Made by a program: the position numbers and the translations under genes. A DNA stretch of 64,000 nucleotides, from the NCBI RefSeq assembly GCF_001953865.1, contig NZ_MQUQ01000004.1, positions 62,001-126,000 on the forward strand. The letters are read 5' to 3'. Shown here piece after piece: positions 58,771 to 64,000 of this stretch. The notes below the pieces were generated by a model, which worked only from the letters and a program-made list of their open reading frames with translations, searched no databases and was not told the DNA's origin. Position 1 is the stretch's first letter. Each line of letters opens with the position of its first letter. Origin of the DNA: Amycolatopsis coloradensis (GTDB lineage Bacteria > Actinomycetota > Actinomycetes > Mycobacteriales > Pseudonocardiaceae).

Positions 58771-59400
58771 GTGACCTCGACAAGATCGGCCGCCACCATG
58801 TGCAACGGGCCCATCGACCCCGACGACCTGCGACGACTCGCCGACATCACCGAAATCGACGCGACATTCGCCGAACTCCACCGTCAGGCCGAGCGCCGAG
58901 TGCGCGTCGTGTCACCAGGGGAATCCGTTTTCACGGCGTCGGGCAACGCCGCCCGAATTCGACGCCAGACCCTGGCACGGAAGGGCGACGAGATGGCGAT
59001 GTTCTCGCACCGGGCAGCCCCATCAGGAGAATTCCGTGTTCGTGAACACCTTCTTTTTCGAATGATTCATGTCGACGACCGGATCGCAGCGATTTCCGCA
59101 GTCGGACAAGGTGCCCCCGCCGCCTTCGTCATCCGTTCACCGCTCCTGCTCGAGTTGCTCGCGGAGTGGTTCGACCTGCTCTGGTCGGCACCAGGGACGG
59201 TGACGCCTTCGGATCCGCTGACCGTGATCCAACGTCGGATCCTCGCCCTGCTGCCGGAACATGGTGACGAGGCGATCGCCCGGCTGCTCGGAATCAGCGC
59301 CACGACGGTCCGGCGGCACGTGAAGGCGATCTACGAGAAGTTCGGCGTCGCCAACCGTTTCGCGGCCGGAGTCGCGGCGGCGAAACACGGCTGGCTCTGA
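58771..59400 (+). CDS. LuxR-family (GerE-type HTH) regulator
   Basis: A 209-residue protein. The N-terminal ~140 residues are an unrecognised sensor-like domain (PDDLRRLADITEIDATFAEL, then MIHVDDRIAAISAVGQG and FVIRSPLLLELLAEWFDLLW). The C-terminal HTH has the LuxR pattern (LTVIQRRILALLPEHGDEAIARLLGISATTVRRHVKAIYEKFGV). The sensor half resembles the phospholipase-D-like or TrmB-like domains found in some actinobacterial LuxR proteins, but not clearly. GTG 58771 with AGGAG seven bases upstream. Divergent from the GTPase operon, so it may control it. Confidence 0.8.
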   Translation: MTSTRSAATMCNGPIDPDDLRRLADITEIDATFAELHRQAERRVRVVSPGESVFTASGNAARIRRQTLARKGDEMAMFSHRAAPSGEFRVREHLLFRMIHVDDRIAAISAVGQGAPAAFVIRSPLLLELLAEWFDLLWSAPGTVTPSDPLTVIQRRILALLPEHGDEAIARLLGISATTVRRHVKAIYEKFGVANRFAAGVAAAKHGWL

Positions 59401-59431
59401 AACTCCTGGATCCCCCGGCGGCGCTCGGCCG

Positions 59432-60724
59432 TCACCGTGTTGCGGGCGCACCGCCCGGCGTCCGCAACACGGTGACCAGCCTCTGCCGTACTTCCCTCGC
59501 GACCGCGTGATTCCGCCGTCGAGCCAGCACTTGGGTCAGCTGCCTGAGATCGTGCCGGATCGTGGCCGAGTCGATCAGGTGCAGATGATCGAGCACGGAG
59601 GTCATCAGCTCACAGGCCCGGTCGAGCTCTCCCGCGGTGCCGTAGGCGAGGGCGGCCCGGGTGACGTAGCGTGCGCGGCTGCGATGCGCGTCGGGGGCGA
59701 ATCGCGCCACCCCTCGATCGAGCACTTCGGCCGCTTCCGCCGGCAGTCCGAGATCGTAGAGACACCATCCTCCCACCAGAACACTCAGATCCGGCGTATG
59801 CGTGGTTCCCAGTTCGGGAGTGCCGTCTCGCGCCTCGGCGGCGCCGAGCAGTTCGGCGGACAGATCCAGCGCGCGACGGCAGGCCACGTGGTCCCCGGCC
59901 AGCGCGTGTCCCTGCGCCTCCCGTTGCGCGGCCAGACCGCGAATGCGTGCCGGGATCCGCTCGTCGAACTGGGCCTGACGGGCGAGCGAGATCGTGGTCA
60001 GCGCGTCCGCGGCGTGCAACGCGACATCGGCTTGCCGGACCAGCGCGTAGGTGGAGAGCGAGTGATCACCCCCGAGCACGGCCATCCGCACCGCGGTCTC
60101 GGTCCACCAGAGCGCCATCCGGTCGTCACCTGCCTCTTGTGTCATCCAACCGGCGAATTCGGCGTAACGCGCCGCCAGCCGCCAAAGCACCGGGCGATCC
60201 TCTTGTGAGGCATTGCTCGCCACCCCCCGCAGGGTCTGGGTATCGGCGATGACCCCGGGAAGCACGACCGCGGGACCCGCCACCTGGCCGAGGCGGCGCG
60301 CGGTCTCGAACCGGCTCCAGAACATCCCGGCGAGCGTGGCCACCTCCCCGCTGTAGGTGGCCCGGTCGCCGAAGGTCATGCCGAACTCGGTCTCCTTCGG
60401 TACCTGTTCCCCTCCCGGCACGAAGAAGCCCGCCCCGCCTGGTGTCACACCCAAGGTCCAGCCATCTCGCTCCACGGCGTCGAGTTCCCTGGCGGGTGCG
60501 CCGGCCACGACACCGTCGGCCACGAGCCGGAGCAGGTCACCCTCCGCGCCCACCGCCGCGTCGCACAACCGCGCCAGCTGAACGGTCGGCGCCTTCTGCC
60601 CGGATTCGATCTTGCTCAGATGACCTTTGCTGTAGTGGACACGAACCCCCAACTCGGTGAGGGAGATACCCGCGTTCTCCCTTCGCCTGCGCAGCTCAGC
60701 GCCGAAATCCGGCTCTCCGGGCAT
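59432..60724 (-). CDS. XRE-family regulator with TPR domain
   Basis: A 430-residue protein. The N-terminal XRE helix-turn-helix (FGAELRRRRENAGISLTELGVRVHYSKGHLSKIESGQKAPT) is followed by a link and then ~300 residues of TPR-like helices (LARQAQFDERIPARIRGLAAQREAQGHALAGD, LYDLGLPAEAAEVLDRGVAR, LAYGTAGELDRACELM). This XRE-TPR layout is common for actinobacterial regulators of development and secondary metabolism, and also for antitoxin-like controllers. It begins 3 nt after the TIR gene and is co-expressed with it, suggesting it senses or restrains the TIR protein. Confidence 0.88.
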   Translation of the reverse strand: MPGEPDFGAELRRRRENAGISLTELGVRVHYSKGHLSKIESGQKAPTVQLARLCDAAVGAEGDLLRLVADGVVAGAPARELDAVERDGWTLGVTPGGAGFFVPGGEQVPKETEFGMTFGDRATYSGEVATLAGMFWSRFETARRLGQVAGPAVVLPGVIADTQTLRGVASNASQEDRPVLWRLAARYAEFAGWMTQEAGDDRMALWWTETAVRMAVLGGDHSLSTYALVRQADVALHAADALTTISLARQAQFDERIPARIRGLAAQREAQGHALAGDHVACRRALDLSAELLGAAEARDGTPELGTTHTPDLSVLVGGWCLYDLGLPAEAAEVLDRGVARFAPDAHRSRARYVTRAALAYGTAGELDRACELMTSVLDHLHLIDSATIRHDLRQLTQVLARRRNHAVAREVRQRLVTVLRTPGGAPATR

Positions 60725-60727
60725 TGC

Positions 60728-61687
60728 TCACCTCCTCTTCAGGATCGGCACCTGCTCGAACAGGTCGTCGACGAAGTTCCGGACGTCCGCGTCCGTACTG
60801 CGATGCCGCAAGTGCAGGAACTGCAGGTCGGCGAGCCGCCGGATCTCCTTCGGCAGTCGCTCCCGGATCAGGCCGTCACGCACGCCGACGATGACCGGTA
60901 CCACGAAGACACCGGCTCGGAAGGCTTCGGCGATCTCCCGGCGGACCCAATCACTGCTGTCATCGACCAGTCTCCGCCCGTCCTCGTCGTACACGTTCTC
61001 CCATCGCCTGCCGATGACGGCCAGCAGGACCCGCGCCGCCCGGACGCACTCGATCAGCTTGCTCGCGTAGTCGTCGCCCGCGGTCAGGCTCCGATGGTCC
61101 CGGAACACCGCGTCGTCACCGAGGCGGCCGCGGAGTTCGTCGTCGAGACGCATGATCTCCTCGGTGCCACCAGCGGTCCGGTAGTTGAGGAACACGATCG
61201 GCCGGGAGGCACGGGCGTGAACACGGACCCGGTACGGCGCGAGCAGTTCCTTCAACCGCCGCACGCCGTCCGCCGTGTCGAGGCCGAACGAGTCGTCCGG
61301 CAGAACCGAGAACGTCCCCGCCTTCACCCGCACGCCGGAGAACCACAACTCGCGTTCCGGCCAGGCCTGCGAAGACGGCCATCTCGCACCGTCCACGTCG
61401 TCGCGGGCCAGTTCGAGTACAGGAGACTCGGCCGAGAAGACGAGAAGCTCTCGAGTCGTCTTGACGGCGGACAGGACCTTGCCTTCGAGACCCCGTCCCG
61501 ACAGGACACGGCGCCCCTCCGAGGTGAATTCCGGATCCGGGAGCAGGCTTTGGATCACCGCGCAGCCTCGGTCCGCCGAAAACACCGCTCCCTCGGCCGG
61601 CAGGTTCTCCGCCGAGGTGTTCCGGTCGTGCACCCGCCACAAGACGGTGCCCGCGCGGACGACTTGGCGTGCCATCGTGGTTCCCAA
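60728..61687 (-). CDS. TIR-domain protein with degenerate RES-like N-terminus
   Basis: A 319-residue protein. Residues about 160-319 are a TIR domain: PIVFLNYRTAGGTEEIMRLDD, VFRDHRSLTAGDDYASKLIE, VLLAVIGRRWEN, and SDWVRREIAEAFRAGVFVVPVIVG, whose Glu near residue 250 occupies the catalytic position of TIR NADases. The N-terminal part shows RAGTVLWRVHDR, LSAVKTTRELLVFS and LLAPYRVRV, matching the start, middle and end of RES-fold proteins such as the one at 44958, but shorter. The TTG at 61687 has GGAGGAGG nine bases upstream; ATG 61675 is an alternative. Possible NAD+-directed effector. Confidence 0.7.
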   Translation of the reverse strand: MGTTMARQVVRAGTVLWRVHDRNTSAENLPAEGAVFSADRGCAVIQSLLPDPEFTSEGRRVLSGRGLEGKVLSAVKTTRELLVFSAESPVLELARDDVDGARWPSSQAWPERELWFSGVRVKAGTFSVLPDDSFGLDTADGVRRLKELLAPYRVRVHARASRPIVFLNYRTAGGTEEIMRLDDELRGRLGDDAVFRDHRSLTAGDDYASKLIECVRAARVLLAVIGRRWENVYDEDGRRLVDDSSDWVRREIAEAFRAGVFVVPVIVGVRDGLIRERLPKEIRRLADLQFLHLRHRSTDADVRNFVDDLFEQVPILKRR

Positions 61688-61706
61688 GTCCCGCCCCCTC
61701 CTCCGG

Positions 61707-61817
61707 TCAACGCGGCCCGACCGGAATCCCTCCGGCATAAATGCCCAGGATGAAACCGACCAGCAAGCACGCTACAGCGATCCTGACCGCCACAGCCAAG
61801 GTAAGGAACGAACGCAT
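61707..61817 (-). CDS. 36-aa membrane peptide upstream of the TIR gene
   Basis: A 37-codon frame starting ATG at 61817, with GAGAGGGG well placed upstream. The product begins MRSFLTLAVAVRIAVACLLV and continues GFILGIYAGGIPVGPR, a single transmembrane helix with a short polar tail. The stop codon lies two bases before the GGAGGAGG of the TIR gene. Strong ribosome site, helix composition and operon position make it real despite its size. It may be a membrane partner or a leader peptide. Confidence 0.6.
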   Translation of the reverse strand: MRSFLTLAVAVRIAVACLLVGFILGIYAGGIPVGPR

Positions 61818-61923
61818 CGTCTGCACCCCTCTCGATGACTCAATCCGTCCTTCGACGATGACAGGTCGAGTCGAGGTTCAGAATGGGCTTCCCCGTGGCA
61901 ACCGGCCAGGACAACGGGAAACG

Positions 61924-62496
61924 TCAGCGCGACATCCGCAACGCCATGGCCAGCACCGCGTGCGCGCTCCCCGCGTGCGGCAGCTGGCCCGATCCGACGA
62001 GATCGAGAACGTCCCCGAAAGGCAGCCTCGTCACGATCAGATCCGCCTCACCCGGCCCGAGAGATTGCCCATGACAGGTCAATCCGGTCGCGAGAAAGAT
62101 CCGATCGACATGATTGCTCAAGGAATCGGCGCTGTGGATCACGCCGAGTGGTTCCCATGCGGAAGCCCGCAATCCGGTCTCCTCGGCGAGTTCGCGGCGT
62201 GCGGCGGCGAGCGGATCGACGTCCTCCCGCTCGACCCCGCCTCCCGGCAGCCGCCATTGAACCGAACCGTGCGTGTAGATCCACTGTCTGGTGAGTACCA
62301 CCCGATCCGCGCCGTCGAGCGCCAAAACGGTCACCGAATTCGGCGCGACCACATGCGAGTAGACGTCACGGCCCCCGTCCGGACGGATCACGTCGTCCGC
62401 TCGGACCTCGAACCATCGATTCTTGTGCACGACGTCGGTGCCGAGTCGTTTCCACCCGAATTCAGAGATCGGACCGCAGCCGTCGACAAGTGTCAC
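61924..62496 (-). CDS. Nudix hydrolase (ADP-ribose pyrophosphatase-like)
   Basis: A 190-residue enzyme. RWFEVRADDVIRPDGG and VVLTRQWIYTHGSVQWRLPGGGVE are typical of ADP-ribose-type Nudix proteins. The Nudix box reads GGGVEREDVDPLAAARRELAEETGL: the REUxEExGU half is intact, while the first Glu is displaced by a one-residue insertion (E-D-V instead of E-D). Likely substrate ADP-ribose or a sugar nucleotide. This is suggestive next to a TIR gene, because TIR enzymes release ADP-ribose. GTG 62496 with AAGAAGG seven bases upstream. Confidence 0.8.
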   Translation of the reverse strand: MTLVDGCGPISEFGWKRLGTDVVHKNRWFEVRADDVIRPDGGRDVYSHVVAPNSVTVLALDGADRVVLTRQWIYTHGSVQWRLPGGGVEREDVDPLAAARRELAEETGLRASAWEPLGVIHSADSLSNHVDRIFLATGLTCHGQSLGPGEADLIVTRLPFGDVLDLVGSGQLPHAGSAHAVLAMALRMSR

Positions 62497-62725
62497 CTGA
62501 CCACCTTCTTGTCAGCCGCGGTCGTCGCGCGGCGCCGAACCGCCGGAAGTGCGGCGGAACCCCAGTGCCACATCCGGGCCGAATCGCCGCACCCGGGCAC
62601 GCATCCAACGTTGGAAACCCCCAGCCCAGACGATATCGACGAACCTCGCATCAGCGCAGCGATCATGCCCACGGTTTCCCGTTTCCGATGGACCAGGGAA
62701 ATGAGAAAAGGGTCTCTGACGCCCA
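62497..62725. other. Intergenic stretch with a possible small frame
   Basis: A 77-codon minus-strand frame (62493-62726) overlaps the Nudix start by four bases (GTGA), the usual sign of coupling. Its composition (MGVRDPFLISLVHRKRETVG... ending ATTAADKKVVR) is not clearly protein-like and it has no ribosome site, so it is left uncalled. Nothing else is visible. Confidence 0.3.
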
Positions 62726-62790
62726 CGCGTTTCGTCCTCTGGTTGCCGAAGTACGCAGTACGAACTACCGCGACCAGAGGACGAAACGCG
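62726..62790 (-). terminator. 18-bp-arm hairpin after uvrB
   Basis: CGCGTTTCGTCCTCTGGT (62726-62743) pairs perfectly with ACCAGAGGACGAAACGCG (62773-62790). The 29-base loop contains GTAC-GCA-GTAC. The right arm ends one base before the uvrB stop codon, the standard position for its terminator. Confidence 0.8.
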
Positions 62791-62791
62791 G

Positions 62792-64000
62792 TTACTTGAT
62801 GCCGGCCGCGTCCATGCCGCGCAGTTCCTTCTTCAGGTCCGAGACCTCGTCCCGCAGGCGGGCGGCCAGCTCGAACTGCAGGTCGCGCGCGGCCTGCATC
62901 ATCTGGTCGGTCATCTGCTGGATGAGGTCGGCGAGCTGGGCGCGCGGCATCCCGGAGACGTCCTTGTCGACGAGCATTCCGGAGCTGCGCACCCGGTCGC
63001 CCTGCTCGGGCTTCTTGCCTCGCGACACGTTCCGGCCCGAACCTCCGACGGCGACGGTCTCCTCCGAGTCCTCGGCCTCGCTGTAAACGCGATCCAGGAT
63101 GTCGGCGATCTTCTTCCGCAGCGGCTGCGGGTCGACGCCGCGCTCCTCGTTGTAGGCGACCTGCTTGGCGCGACGGCGATCGGTCTCGTCGATGGCGTGC
63201 CGCATCGAGTCGGTGATCTTGTCCGCGTACATGTGGACCTCACCCGACACGTTCCGCGCCGCGCGGCCGATCGTCTGGATCAGCGAGGTCCCGCTACGGA
63301 GGAATCCTTCCTTGTCCGCGTCGAGGATCGCGACCAGCGAGACCTCGGGCAAGTCGAGACCCTCACGGAGCAGGTTGATGCCGACCAGCACGTCGTAATC
63401 GCCCGCGCGCAGCTGCCGCAGCAGCTCGATCCGGCGCAACGTGTCGACCTCGGAGTGCAGGTACCGCACCCGGATCCCCAGCTCCAGCAGGTAGTCGGTG
63501 AGATCCTCGGACATCTTCTTGGTGAGTGTGGTGACCAGGACACGCTCGTCCTTCTCGGCCCGGTCGCGGATCTCGTGCACCAGGTCGTCGATCTGGCCCT
63601 CGGTCGGCTTCACGACCACCTTCGGGTCGACAAGGCCGGTGGGCCGGATGACCTGCTCGACGAACTCGCCGCCTGCCTGCCCCATCTCGTACGGCCCCGG
63701 CGTCGCCGACAGGTACACCGTCTGCCCGATCCGGTCGCTGAACTCCTCCCAGGTCAGCGGCCGGTTGTCGACCGCGCTGGGCAGCCGGAACCCGAACTCG
63801 ACCAGGTTCCGCTTCCGCGACATGTCGCCTTCGTACATGCCGCCGATCTGCGGAACGGTCTGGTGCGACTCGTCGATGACCAGCAGGAAGTCGTCCGGGA
63901 AGTAGTCGATCAGGGTGGCGGGCGCGGTTCCGGCGTCGCGGCCGTCGATATGCCGCGAATAGTTCTCGATGCCGGAGCAGAAGCCGACCTGGCGCATCAT
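62792..64000 (-). CDS. uvrB: UvrABC system protein B (C-terminal part; cut by window edge)
   Basis: The last 402 residues of UvrB, the helicase-like subunit that loads onto damaged DNA with UvrA and recruits UvrC. Visible motifs are [18 protein letters not shown] (Walker B region), [87 protein letters not shown] and [13 protein letters not shown] (helicase motifs V-VI). The C-terminal UVR domain that contacts UvrC is [30 protein letters not shown]. All expected features are intact; the start lies beyond 64000. Confidence 0.98.
   Translation of the reverse strand: MMRQVGFCSGIENYSRHIDGRDAGTAPATLIDYFPDDFLLVIDESHQTVPQIGGMYEGDMSRKRNLVEFGFRLPSAVDNRPLTWEEFSDRIGQTVYLSATPGPYEMGQAGGEFVEQVIRPTGLVDPKVVVKPTEGQIDDLVHEIRDRAEKDERVLVTTLTKKMSEDLTDYLLELGIRVRYLHSEVDTLRRIELLRQLRAGDYDVLVGINLLREGLDLPEVSLVAILDADKEGFLRSGTSLIQTIGRAARNVSGEVHMYADKITDSMRHAIDETDRRRAKQVAYNEERGVDPQPLRKKIADILDRVYSEAEDSEETVAVGGSGRNVSRGKKPEQGDRVRSSGMLVDKDVSGMPRAQLADLIQQMTDQMMQAARDLQFELAARLRDEVSDLKKELRGMDAAGIK

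Noticed and set aside
62493..62726. 77-codon frame overlapping the Nudix start by GTGA
   Set aside because: The overlap is suggestive, but it starts inside the uvrB terminator hairpin, lacks a ribosome site and its composition is poor.

Overview
The window is high-GC actinobacterial DNA and almost certainly comes from an Amycolatopsis-like member of the Pseudonocardiaceae. The best single clue is the gene at 15166-18264. It encodes a 1032-residue GH2 exo-beta-D-glucosaminidase whose length and catalytic positions (Asp469, Glu541) match the characterised CsxA of Amycolatopsis orientalis. Frequent GTG starts, many leaderless promoters (a TANNNT-like box ending six bases before the start codon) and GC-rich hairpin terminators fit this assignment. 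No rRNA, tRNA, transposase, integrase or CRISPR array was seen.

Layout. Positions 1-2700 are a decay zone: a VapBC-type toxin-antitoxin scar, a metallo-beta-lactamase-fold remnant, an intact secreted HAF-repeat protein and a frameshifted secreted protein. Positions 2.8-9.4 kb carry a HEAT-like/HExxH pair, a secreted beta-propeller, a large secreted GH29-like glycosidase and a MerR regulator with a textbook 19-bp-spacer operator. Positions 9.4-31.6 kb are ordinary chromosome: a BtrH-like protein, DUF1684, DUF1801, YchJ, a Nudix-like protein, csxA with a CsnR-type operator, AraC/VOC, a Na+/H+ antiporter fused to a UBP zinc finger, a phosphatase, a FetB-like permease, an MmpS-like protein, an AraC regulator, an FGGY kinase with a divergent LacI regulator, a canonical RES/antitoxin pair, an S9 peptidase, and TerC under a yybP-ykoY manganese riboswitch. 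Positions 31.9-38.8 kb hold an S15-hydrolase/ABC-ATPase fusion with its permease, an enoyl-CoA hydratase and a secreted S37 peptidase.

The notable part is 38.8-61.8 kb, a dense island of signalling and conflict-type genes. On the plus strand lie a TPR/CHAT protease (1262 aa), a lidless Hsp70, a putative antitoxin-like protein and a RES-fold protein that has lost the three residues naming the RES family. Facing it on the minus strand is a nine-gene operon with overlaps or gaps of no more than 3 nt. It encodes a GrpE-like protein, Hsp70, an 875-aa beta-rich scaffold, a zinc-ribbon GTPase, a GAP1-like protein, a membrane zinc-ribbon GTPase, a small membrane protein, a second Hsp70 and a VWA protein. 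A third transcript encodes a 36-aa membrane peptide, a TIR protein with a degenerate RES-like N-terminus, and an XRE-TPR regulator. A LuxR-type regulator sits between the two minus-strand units.

How they may work together (inference). The minus-strand operon resembles computationally predicted double-GTPase/GAP1 conflict systems, in which GTPases and Hsp70s gate assembly at the membrane. The CHAT protease and the RES/TIR proteins look like effectors or sensors. Three lidless Hsp70s with a dedicated GrpE and no DnaJ suggest Hsp70 is used here as a nucleotide switch. The window ends in uvrB, which is cut by the right edge.
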